Positions 22,010 through 34,100 of a stretch of 64,000 nt of DNA are shown piece by piece (within the stretch, counting starts at the first letter, position 1; each line of letters begins with the position of its first letter). The stretch comes from Chiridota heheva (Eukaryota; Echinodermata; Holothuroidea; Apodida; Chiridotidae). The stretch spans positions 494,001-558,000 of the forward strand of contig JAIGNY010000573.1 in NCBI GenBank assembly GCA_020152595.1, given 5' to 3'. The notes beneath the pieces are model-generated. The model saw only the letters and a list, made by a program, of their open reading frames with translations. It was not told where the DNA came from and did not search any database. The translations under genes were made by a program, and so were the position numbers.

Positions 22010-22075
22010 TTTTGTTTGTTTGAGGTTTAACAGCACTTCGACAGTCAAGAGTCAAATGTGCTAAGTACAGCATAG
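22010..22075 (-). mobile_element. I-group LINE 3' tail, minus strand
   Basis: Reads tttgtttgtttgaggtttaa then cagcacttcgacagtcaaga, the reverse complement of the family tail also seen at 9106-9170 and 41386-41450. Short solo fragment. Confidence 0.6.
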
Positions 22076-22239
22076 TCCTGCAAAATGTATAATGCATCTT
22101 GTGATGCACCATTTAAAGCTCCAAACCACTGATGTATTTGGAATGAATAGTCTTAACCAGGAGGATATTTTGTTTCCAAAAAAATAAGTCAACGTTCTAA
22201 TAGCTAATTAAAAACAAAAGGTATGTGAATCCCCTTTTT

Positions 22240-23905
22240 TTACAACCAAAACAATGCTATTATTGGACACCTGCTGTCTTTGTAAAATTATGAAAAGGAT
22301 CATTAACCAGAGACTAAACTGGTTCCTTGAGACCCAACAGAATCTTCTTCCCCACCAAAGCAGCTTCCAGAAACGTCGCAATATCCTGGACCAGTTAATT
22401 ACACTCGACACCGCTATCCGAGAATCCTTTGCAAAAAAGGAACACCTCATTGCCATCTTTTTCGACCTCTAGAAAGCTTTCGACACTTCTTCGAAATACG
22501 GCATTACCCGCAAGCTTCACACCTTTAGATTCAGAGGTCACCTTTCCATCTTTATTCAAAACTTCCTCTCACCCAGGCAATTTCAAGTTCTTATTGACCA
22601 CACCCTCTCCAACCCCCAGAAAGAGGGCATCCCCCAAGACAGCATCCTGTCCCCTCTCTCCAATCTGAGCATTAACAACATCATGGACAACCTTGGCTCC
22701 AACAACAAATGTGCCCTTCACCATCTTCTACTCCTCCCCTAGCTTTTCTCTCGTCGAAAATAGGCTCCAACTTAGCCTCAACCGGCTGCAAGACTGGTGC
22801 AACAATAACGGTTTTAAATTCTCCAAAGACAAGACAGTATGCATGCACTTGTCATTTCAACAACTCCACCCCAACCTCTTGTTTAACAGCAATTGCATCC
22901 CTAAAGTTGATCACACTAAGTTCTTTAGTCTAACCCTAGACCCCAAGCTCTCCTACAAGCAACACATCACCAACCTGAACAGAAATGCAACAGCTCCCTC
23001 ACCACTTGGGGTGCGGACCCCACGCTCTCCTCAAAATCTTCAAATTGTGCTGCTCACAACTCTTTACCTCAACCACAACCAAAATGAAGCCCTCAGGATT
23101 GGGTGCCTACGGCCTTCACATTGAAGCCAATGAACCCCCTTCCTGCTAAGATGTATAAAGCTTAGCCTTTCCTACACTTTTAGAGCCCAACACCCAAAAC
23201 CCTGTCTATAACCTCATTAGGTTCCAATTTCTCTTACCTAATTCCATATTCTTTTCTTCTGGATACCCAGCCATGTTGTCATCCCCGGCAATGACAGAGC
23301 AGATTCAGCCTCAACCTACCCCCTTTCCCAAAAGCCCTTTCTGATATCAAACCGCTTATTGCTTCCCTTGTTTGTGACTTCATGGGACTCCCAAATTGAT
23401 AACAAACTCTGTGACATTTAGTCCATCATTCCTACCAAACCAACAATCTTTCCGATCAACGTCCACATTAACTGCCTTAGAATAGGTCACACCCACCTCA
23501 CTCCTCCTTACTGGCTCCCCCCACCCCTCTGCAACAATTGACATTGCCCCTTCAGTCCACCACATCCTTTTTCCTGCTCCCTGTACAACTTGCCCAGAGC
23601 TTCCCTCACAACTCCATAGCCGAGCTCTTCAGAAAAAACCTCCAGATAAAATCATCTACTTCCTTTATCATGCCTCCCTATAAAACCATATTTAGTCCTC
23701 CTCTCCCACCGCCTCTACCTACATTTACCCCTGTTTTACACCCCTGCACTTCCTCTTTCGATCCCAGCTTCTGGCTTAGCCCACATACTTGTCTCAAGAC
23801 TCCCTTATTTTAATTTCTTCCTACATCTGGAATGATCTGACCTCTCAGGCACAATTTGACCCTTGCTGTTGTGGTGCTGCTAAGCCCTCATCAAACAATC
23901 ATTGA
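22240..23905 (+). mobile_element. I-group LINE: RT and RNase H relic
   Basis: Segments in shifting frames give CLCKIMKRIINQRLNWFLE, then FLETQQNLLPHQSSFQKRRN, LIAIFFDL-KAFDT (RT motif A with catalytic Asp), GIPQDSILSPLSNLSINNIM, a lost ADD box, and FFWIPSHVVIPGNDRADSA (RNase H C-terminal motif). A Cys-poor tail and a terminal ggtgctgctaagccctcatc follow. Strongly C-rich on the plus strand compared with the surroundings. Many stops; inactive. Confidence 0.85.
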
Positions 23906-23999
23906 ACAGTACAAATATGTGATTTGCAGAAAAATATTCAATGCCTTTGATGCCCTCTTCTGGATGCACTATGCAAAGTCATGATTATGGTCACAATTT

Positions 24000-26900
24000 C
24001 TCCTTTTGCAGCTAAAATATTTTTGAAGCAAGAAAGACAGGAGATGGGTCCTTCATGCCACCAGTGCTCAACCCTGGTATTGCATTAGGATTTTTATCTT
24101 AAGTTTAATACAACATATGATAATAAAAGGATCTGTACAGAATAATACAATATGCCATTTATTTAACTTGTCAGTTAGTTGTTCACTTCTTGATTCTGCA
24201 GTAATGTGCATCAAATTTGTACCTGAGAATTCAATCAAACAAATGACCACCACTTACTCTTTCTTCATGCCTCTGTCAAGAATACAGATAGCATGTAAAT
24301 ACTGACCACAGAAGCTGATGGGTCAGCAAGAACAGTAAGTTTATCACCCCAGGAATCATGCAACCCAAACCTTGATCAAATCAAGCTTTATATAGTTAAA
24401 CAAGTGTGTGTGTTGTATAACAGTCATTCCAAGAGTACATCAATATTTGAAGTGGATCTACACCTGGCCTAAAAGAACAACAATACAAGCTTTTATATGG
24501 TTTTTGTTTATTTAGTCTTCCATATAATATCATTATCTCATATAAATAAGAAAATAGAACAAATATGCCTTGCTATTTTACAGTCATTTCTTGGAATAAT
24601 ATGCATGTGGAATACATCATAAAAGTCAAAAATTGCAGCCACCTTCTAACAAATGTGCTTTTACCAAACTAGGAATTACATATGAAGACATATGGGCAGG
24701 AATGCAACACAGTTATAGCTCATATAAAAGCAACAATATTTGGTTTTCATTCACTGAAAGGCCTTTTATAATAACAATACGAATACAATTGTGCATTTCA
24801 AATTGATATTCTTAGTTGATTAAATATTAGAAGGAAGTGTTATCTTGATCCCAAATTTATAAGTAGCTCTACTGTGCAGAATATCTCCACTTAATTATTT
24901 GATAAGATACAAATATATGCCACTAAGGTCACTACTAATCAGAAATTTATTTATGACAGCGTCCCCAATTACTGTAATTATTTAATGACATACCAACAAG
25001 ATGGGTAACAGTATGACAATGTAGCACACACTCGTGGGTTTCCATATCTCAATACACTACCATACTCATAAGCTCTTACTATCCACCCCTAACCTCATGG
25101 TCATCAGGACTAAGCACAACAAAATATTTAATTACTGTTTCTCTCAAATTTCACATAAAAAGACAACTGTTCAAGCGTGGACCAATAATTCTCTCTGAAC
25201 AACAACGCATGGAAATAATAATTTGAATAAGTTGTGAAATGTAAAAATTTCATATTACATAATTAACATTGTTTATAGAAGGAAATAATATTTTCTGGCT
25301 ACAGAGATGAGTATTTGTTTATGCAAAATATTAAGAAGGCTTATCATGTGAGTCTAAAAATACATGCCAGCCCCTCACCCCTAAATTGATCATTTTTTCC
25401 ACTATTTGCTGGGATATTGACTTCATAAATTTAGATTTATGTACCCAATCCCTCCCCTTTTTGTGGAGGGAGGGAGAAGATAATTTGCTGAATAATACTT
25501 GTGAAATATGTATTTTTTTCCAACAATTGGATAACCTGCATGTAAAATATTTTGCTCCTTTTTTCATTGGACCCTTTTGACTCCTTTCTTTACCTGAACA
25601 GGGCAATCAATTTCTCAGTGTTTGGCGAGTATGTCCTCTTCCGTACTCTTATGTGTCCCACCTTCAAACCGGCTGTTACCTTCCCAAACAAAATAATCTG
25701 GAATATTGATTAACTATCAGAAGAAGAGGGTGATCAGTAATAAAGGCTGATTCACTATCCTCAACAAATGATTTGGATATGATTTGTGTAATGATATCAA
25801 CATTTTGCTCACAGCTGGTCTCTACAAAATGTTATAGTACATATTCAATAACAGCCACAATAATTTAATGCACATTGTTACTCTCATGTCTAATACACAA
25901 TTTAACATGGTTTACAAATCATGGAATATATTAACATTTGAAAAATGTAACAATTTAAGCTGGTCTTCTCTTTAATGGAATTTTTATTTATGGAAGCATT
26001 TGAAATTGGAAGTTTTATATATTTGATACATGGCTATAAAGCTAAGCTACAAGAAGTTTTTAACAGATGGAAACCTGGTAAGTACCATGGTAACCTGGAA
26101 AGTACCATGGTAACCTGGTAAGTACCATGGTAACCTGGTAAGTACCATGGTAACCTGGTAAGTACACTTACAAGGAAACAATGACAACATATAAATACCT
26201 ACAGAGACTACTTTTCCTTAGCAATCATTAATGAAACATGCTATGGCAGCTGGATTGATTGGGACAGAGCACATTATCCAAAGAGTTACCCAAAACCAAA
26301 ATTTAAAGTTAAGAATGTCTTGCATTGCATATTCCAACAAATTTGTTGTAATGACGATCAAACTTTTCTTGCTTACCATTGCAAACTTTCATTGTTTCTA
26401 ATTAGGACATTACATTCATTAATTTCCAAGATTCTTTTTACCTTTTTTTTCTTTCTAATATTTGGTTACCTCTGTTCTTTTCAACCCATCGTTTATCTAT
26501 GGTAAATGTTGATTTCCAGGTTTCAAGAATTCCCAACTAGTGGTGAAACAGGGGAGACATGGGGGGTCCAAACCTCCCAAGTTATCAATATCCCTTTGAC
26601 CCCTCCTTCAAAACAACATTTTGCAGAATACTGCCAAGGTGGTAAGAATGATAAGACAATGACATAAAATGCAATTACTTTCTGGTACTAATTTCCACAT
26701 GGATAATTGCACGTAACATGCTAATCATTTACTAAATATGCACTGGTTGCACTGATGGTAAAAAAATGTTCTCCTACACAAAAAAACAGGTAGATCCAAA
26801 TGTATCCTACAGAAGATCAATTAAATTGATTGATTTTCAACTATTTTCAATTCAAAATTATTATGCACATGGGAAAAGTGCTTATTCAGGTAAAACATAG

Positions 26901-28079
26901 CAGCATGACTATTTGAGTTGTATGATAGCATACACATGTGATCACTGCAGCAGTGTTAATTGTGGCACTAGGACTCCAAAGAAAAGATACCCAAGGTAAG
27001 TTCACATTTAACACAAAACTGAAGACAGTTATCATTAATGTTATCCCACAAATCTTCTTTGAAGAGTTGGCTTTCACTCAAGATTGATGTTTTACCTCAT
27101 TGTGTGTCGGGCTCTTAAATTGAAAGATGCAGCTACTTGGATACAAAACTGTCCTGATTTCTATATATCAGGAAGTCCCATCAGTGTTTACAATCTTCTA
27201 TTGACCCCAAACAAAACAAGTTGGAAAACCACATACTCCATCAACAAATCAAGAAACTAAACATAATAGCAAACTGACCTTCAAATCATACTATTCTGAC
27301 ACTCAAAACAACAGTCTATATTACCAATGCCCTTCTAACTCTGTGATTTTAGAAAATAATAAAAAACAATTCAGCATTTCACATATATACAAAAACAATG
27401 CAAAGTCAGCAGTATGACAAAAATAAATATTAACCTAAAATGCAGCCTATGTGAAGTCATGGGTGGGAGGTATTGTATATTTGAGTTGACATCAAGGTGA
27501 AAACATTCAATGCAAATAAAAAAACTTTATCAAAGAGATATCTATATAATATGCTTATCCCCTTCTAGTAACAACTGGCAAACCTGGGAATGTAACCAAA
27601 GTTCAAACAGTTTAAATATAAAGTGTTGAAGATAAATAGGAGAGAAAAATTCAACAGTTTCCATGCATATTTTTCATTAAAGAAATAAATGCAAAAAGTC
27701 CTAATATTGGAAGTGCAAGGCTTACTACAAACCTGGTTGGTCGAGGGCAGACAGGGGACTATGTTGGAAAGGAATCACTGATTTGCAGTAAGCCCTCAAA
27801 CACAATGGGAAATACTAATTACTGGTAACAATATGAAATTTCATGGTCATTCAAACGATGCTGTATAATCAGAAAATAATGCCCTGTTTGAGAGATCTAA
27901 CACCTTGACATTTTGCCAGAAATCCATGGTAATTCCGAACAGACTAAATATTACAAATAAAACATTTATTTAACTGTAATTACTGAATACAAATAACCAT
28001 TCCAATTTGGAACACATGAAAGTGGTGGATCTTTTATTGATTCCATATCTACACAGCAGCCCCACGTGTACAGTTGTTA
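24000..28079. other. Intergenic / SPECC1L 3' region
   Basis: Unique AT-rich DNA between the convergent genes, containing the likely SPECC1L 3' UTR. AATAAA occurs on the minus strand at 28038-28033 and 27970-27965; either could end a short 3' UTR. A 20-bp repeat lies at 26070-26165. No further genes seen. Confidence 0.4.
26070..26165. repeat. 20-bp tandem repeat, ~5 copies
   Basis: Unit ggtaacctggtaagtaccat repeated head to tail with one variant (ggaaagtacc). Confidence 0.92.
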
Positions 28080-28172
28080 TCATGCAGCCTCAAAGTGTGT
28101 GTAAATAGATGTAACGTAACTCAGCACTGATTGCCAATGAGGACGTTCTAGCTTCACCATGTCTTCAATTTC
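28080..28172 (-). CDS. SPECC1L: SPECC1L terminal exon
   Basis: Acceptor ctttttccag. It encodes [20 protein letters not shown] and [10 protein letters not shown], then TGA at 28082-28080. This is the last CH helix (vertebrate [26 protein letters not shown]), with a terminal two-residue difference. Confidence 0.94.
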   Translation of the reverse strand, partial: EIEDMVKLERPHWQSVLSYVTSIYTHFEAA

Positions 28173-31100
28173 CTGGAAAAAGAAAAATATTTTCTCAATT
28201 TACAAAATTTTAGGTATGAGCATGAAAAGGCAACATATAGTTGCATTAATAAAATGAAGTAAAATCATGAAAATAGCACAACTCATAATAAAAGCTTGCT
28301 GTTTTACATTTTTTATTTCCACACCTATGTATGCAAATATATATATGCAAATTATTCAAGTAAGAATTATGCCTACTTTTTTACACAGTGCAATGCTAAT
28401 TGAATCAGTTGTTGCTATGCTTTGAAGAGCAGCAAAATGGGATTTAAATCATACACTCCAGAAAGGCACTGAATTATCCTTTTCAGTGACTGATATTTTG
28501 GAGAGAAAAAATTATGAGTTTTTTATAAAGATTTTTACCTTCAAGAGCATTAAATATTTTGATTTGCTGTCCTTCCAGACATCATAAATTTTGCCTACAT
28601 TAAATATCTTCTAAAGGTCTTCCATCTGCCATTATTTAGAAAGTACATTTGCTATTAACAAAATAAGACTTCTTCTCAAGTTTAAAGCTGTTATGTAAAA
28701 CAGCTGTGGCAGAATCATGCACTCAACCCTGTCCATACAACATTTAGTGGCATCCAACCCAAGTTACTTATGCTTTCGCAGCATTAAAAAAAGACTAAGA
28801 TTCTGAATAACACTGCAAATTAGGCAAACACCTTCAGGTTCTGACTTCTATATCCAAATACTCTTAGATATATTTCAAACATGTGAAGCTTCAGGGGTTG
28901 AGCAGCCCAGGATAACTGCTGTTACACCTTAAGTTGTATGCCAGACTGTTCCAAAATTGATTTTCTTTTGTTTATATTTTGAGTACGAATCTTTAAATGA
29001 TGAAAGCAGCAAGTGAGTTATTGAATGATAAGTTTGAGGATTGTGTGGCAAATTTGTGATGCAAGAGCATGAAGACATCTTTTATATTCTTTTGAATCGA
29101 GTGAGAACCTACTGTAATACTTTTTGCCAGCTACACCCTTTCAAAAATATATGGTTGATGATTAAAGAAACAATGGATTTATTTACATATGAAAAGAAAG
29201 TGGTCTCCCATAAATACAACTTGGAGTTCTAAAACTCAAAAATTGAAAAAGCTTTCAAAAGAACAATAATTAAGCAATTTCGATAACAATTTGTGTTAGT
29301 CTGATGTATCTTAAACCAGATTTAACCTATGTACCCTGTAATAGACCTTTAGCAATTTCTTTCTCTGGTATCAAGATATAATTTCTATGCAAAGATAGGA
29401 TAAGCTTCAAAATACTTTTAAACAACTTTTATTTACACCAGTACAAGAGATTATAACAGGGGATTAAACAAGAGTAACAGTAATGAATAGTACGTAGTTT
29501 TTCCACTGATAATATATGTATCCAAAAAGGTCACAAAGGTTAAATGACATGTATTTAATGTTTTCTGACTTCTTTCCTCTCTTTTGATTTTAATTTTTTT
29601 CCAAATGTCCATAAACCTTAAAATTCTTCAGAATTGCAACAAATAAGTGAGAAAGAAAACATGATTTAAAAGCACCTGATGTTCCATACAGATAACACTC
29701 AAATATCCATCATTTCTAGATGAAACTTGGTTTATATATATTTTTTGTTGTTGGAATATTTGAAAATATAAGAAAATTTTAGTTCAAGAGTTGGTAAAAG
29801 GGACATATACCTCACTGAGAAACCCTCTTTTCATTTGTTTTATTTTATTTTTCCTTTTAACATATTTTCCACTATGGCTAATTCTCTTTACAACTCATCT
29901 AATGTTTTAATTTAAAATCAAAGAAATTGAAGAAAATGTGAAACATTGCCAGGATAAAAGCTTTCAAGAATACACTGGTTCCTAATTGGCAATTCCCAAC
30001 AGCATTATTTGGCACATTAACATAAAATAAAGTAGTTTTGTTATCATATGAAAATGACACCCAAATGTAAATGTCTCCTACTTAAGTTTTGACCTCTGAT
30101 ATGATATAGTTTGACTACCATCCATGCAAAAGTAATCAGAATATTAAACTTGTTGATAAGTCATTTCCGATTATGAAATAGATCTAATTTTAATCTAAGA
30201 AATAGATCTTATCACAACAGTCCACACGTGAACAATATCCTGTGTGATTGACACCTATTGATATTTAGGCTAGTGTGTAACGATGACGGTCAAAGTTCTT
30301 GTGATATATAACTTGAATGATTATCAGTTAGTTTCACTGTGGGTACCATCTCTTCCTGTTTGTAATTTTATTAAATCACAATATAAATCACAAGTTGAGG
30401 CCATTCACATGATTTTACCAAAATAATATCCAAATAGTTTAACAAAAAGTAACATATTTTCCTTTGGAAGATTTGACCTTTGCAGTATAATAATCTATTA
30501 CACAAAACTACCACACAACCTCAATATGTTGACTTTTTGTTCAATTACATCCTTTTAATTTGATTTAAGAAATAAGAATATCTTTATCTACTAAAATGGA
30601 AAGTAACTCACCAGTATAGATGGGATACCAACACTCTCTCCTGCTTTGAAAGCCAATGTAAAATTTCTTCTCTGTGGAGGGAAATAACATACATGTATAT
30701 AATTTGTTATATTTAATTCAAATGCAGCATCAAACACAATAACTGGTGCACAACCATTTACTTTAAAGGGGCACTAGACCGAAAAGTGAGGGTGTATTTT
30801 TAGGGGGGTCCCCAAAAAATCAAATGCATATCTGGCATGCAACGGTAGTACAATTTTCTGGTTAATATGAATATTCAAGCCACCTTAGCACTCACGCCGT
30901 CTGTGGGCTATGGAGGCATGAAGTTTATCGATCTGTTGTGGACAATATATTTGTAAAATTTGCAAAAACGAGCGCCCTCACTTCTTGGTCTAGTACTCCT
31001 TTAATATTGTAAGTATGGGTGCTTTCGCAATACAAAGATTGGTATTAATACATCGCCCCAACACCTGACAGCTTATACAATGCACATATTTCCAAAATTC

Positions 31101-34100
31101 TTTCCAAATGCCAATGCAAACAAAACCAAAAACTTGAATAATAACAATTTTCTACAGAATTTTAACAAAATATGAACAGTATTCATTCTATTTACAACCT
31201 TGTACACAATCTAATTTTAAATTCAGAAATGCATATCTCAGTGCAGCACAGCTTGAGTATGGGCACTGTATTGTACACCATGTAATAAGAATATGGAACT
31301 GAACAATTTAAATATTTGCTTTCTACAGTTTGCTTTATTTGCTTTGCTTGGTATGCTTCTATGCTTTCTACATTGCACAAACAATTGTTCAACTGGTTCA
31401 AAAAAATATCTTAAAAACTCAATGAATATGAAATATTCAACACTTTGCAAACATACAACAGCCACAAAAACAGTAAGTCAAAGTGGATCAAATGTAAACC
31501 TTATACATCTCAATGAATATGAAATATTCAACACTTTGCAAACATACAACAGCCACAAAAACAGTAAGTCAAAGTGGATCAAATGTAAACCTTATACATG
31601 TTAAAACAAAAGCCAAATACTTACTTTATCTTGATTGTTAAGTTCATGGAAAGGTATTTTGGTGGGTATGTAGCTGTGAGTATAGCACAGAAGGCAAGAC
31701 CATCATTCCAACTGCTGCTGAAAGTTTGTCACATCAATACCCTGTGAACAGCAAGTTAAAGATATCAATTTAACCAGATCCAAAAGGTTTTGTGGTTCCG
31801 ATGTTTCTTTTTCATAAGCTGATTGATTTGCAAAATTTGTATTAACTGTCACGTCATTGCATATAATGAAATATTTCTTCCATGATATTTATTCATAAGC
31901 CACACCCACCATGCAGATTAATACAAATTGTTGACAATATTAGCATTTGCACAATAATTAACATTACCATAGCAAGTATGATGCAAAAAAGGTTGCTCAT
32001 TTATCCTATTGCAAGAATTTGTCAATATGCGCTACCTACTCATTAATATGCATGACATTACCACAACATTATAACATATGTACAAACCATGACCCATCTG
32101 TGTACCACATACAGCACAAATCTGATATATCGTTCATGAGATACAGTATGGTGTTTACACCATTTAGCACTTTCACATTAAGCCATGCCCACCATGCATA
32201 TTAATGACATCTGCTGATAACATAATTATGTACATAATAACCAACAAAATCATCCTGTCCACTATGATTCAAAATGGATAAAGTTGCTCATTTATCACTT
32301 TTTCAAAAATTTTCACTTTTAGCCCCACCCACTTATTAATATGCATGAAATCACCACCAAAAATATTGGGGCACATCTGCAGACCATGAGCTATCTGTGT
32401 ACCACACATAATTTTTACAGCTTTTTGTTTACAAAATCATATTAAGCCCTGGCAACTATGCATATTAATAATGAAAGTCAACATTTTTATACAATGAACA
32501 TGTACACACTAGCTAACATCATTACTATAACAAATATGAAACAAAAAGACATGTGATTATCAAGATAAGAGCATTTAAAAAAAAATAGTTAGCCTACTCA
32601 TTAATATGCATGATATCACCTCCGAAAAACAAGGGAACATCTACAAACCATGGGCTATCTGTATAATATGACATGATTCCATTTAACCGTTCTTGAGATA
32701 CTGTGTTTACAAGCTCTTTTCAGCAAAATCATATTAAGCCTGCCACTATGCATAATAATAAAATTCAACGATTTAACATCATGTACACACTAGCTAACAT
32801 GATAATTATACTAAATATGAAACAAAACAGATAGCCGTTGTCAAAATATGAACATTTCAAGATTTTTACATAAAGCCCTGCCTATTCATTAATATGAATG
32901 ATATCACCACCACAAACAAAAAGGCATATCTACCGACCATACTCTATCTGTGTACCAAATGTGACATGAATCTAGTTTACGATTCTTGAGATATCACTTT
33001 TACGAACTGGCCATCACAAACATACACACACACACACACATACATATACAACATCCAGAATCCACCAAAGAGTTCTCCCTTAAACATTAAAAACTACTGC
33101 ACCTTTTACCAATTCCTGAACCTCTCTCCCATATTTCCATTTCTTCATTTAAGCAGCACTGTTCCCCTAAACTACTTCCTTTTCTGCCACCTATAAAATC
33201 CCCCACAAAAGAGTATATATTCCAACTTACAGTAAATACAATACCCCCTCCCATCATTTACCTATCCTCACTTTCCAACTTGCACTCACCTTCCCATCCT
33301 CCACTCGTCTACTATCACACCAATCCTTCCCTCCATCACACCTTTCATCCCATTGCATAGGAATGTGATGGCACAACCCTTTCTAGAATACATAACATTG
33401 TTACCAAATGTACTTGTAAAATGGAAATGCAATCATTTAAGCCCCTGGCTAGAAAAGGAGAAATGAATGGATGGAGAGTTTGCTTTAAACACATCCATGA
33501 CACATTTCAACATACACACTGTACATATCACACAAGCTGGACCCACACAGACCCCTAGCTTTGCTGTTTTACAGGTTTGCTGTTTTACAGGTGCCCCACC
33601 CCCTGGGGTCCGCCCTGCCCCCTGGGGTCCACCCTGCTCCCCTGGGATCTGCCATGCCCCCTGGGGTCCTGCCCCTGGGATCTACCCTGCCCCCTGGGGT
33701 CCACCCTCCCCCCCCCCAGGGTCCGCCCTGTCCCCCTGGGGTCCGCCCTGCCCCTCATGAAAAAAACTTAATTTAAAGAAATAATTTAAAAAAAAAAAAA
33801 AAATATTTTTAAATTTAATAATCTTAATTAACCTCATAAATTAATACAGAACACAGAATGATAGCATAGTAAGCAATTGTCCGGTTGGTAAAGGGCCCCT
33901 GGACTCCATTCCGAAAAGATGCAACGCATATGTGCCCTTCAACAAGTCTAGCACCCTGCCCTATTTAAATCAAGCTAGAGGTCTTCCACAGCACACACCA
34001 TACAATATGATAAATGCTTCATACACAGACCAACCTTGTAGCCTTGAGTCTTGTACTGACACCATTTCAGAAGAGCATTTCTCTTTGATCCTCCACCACC

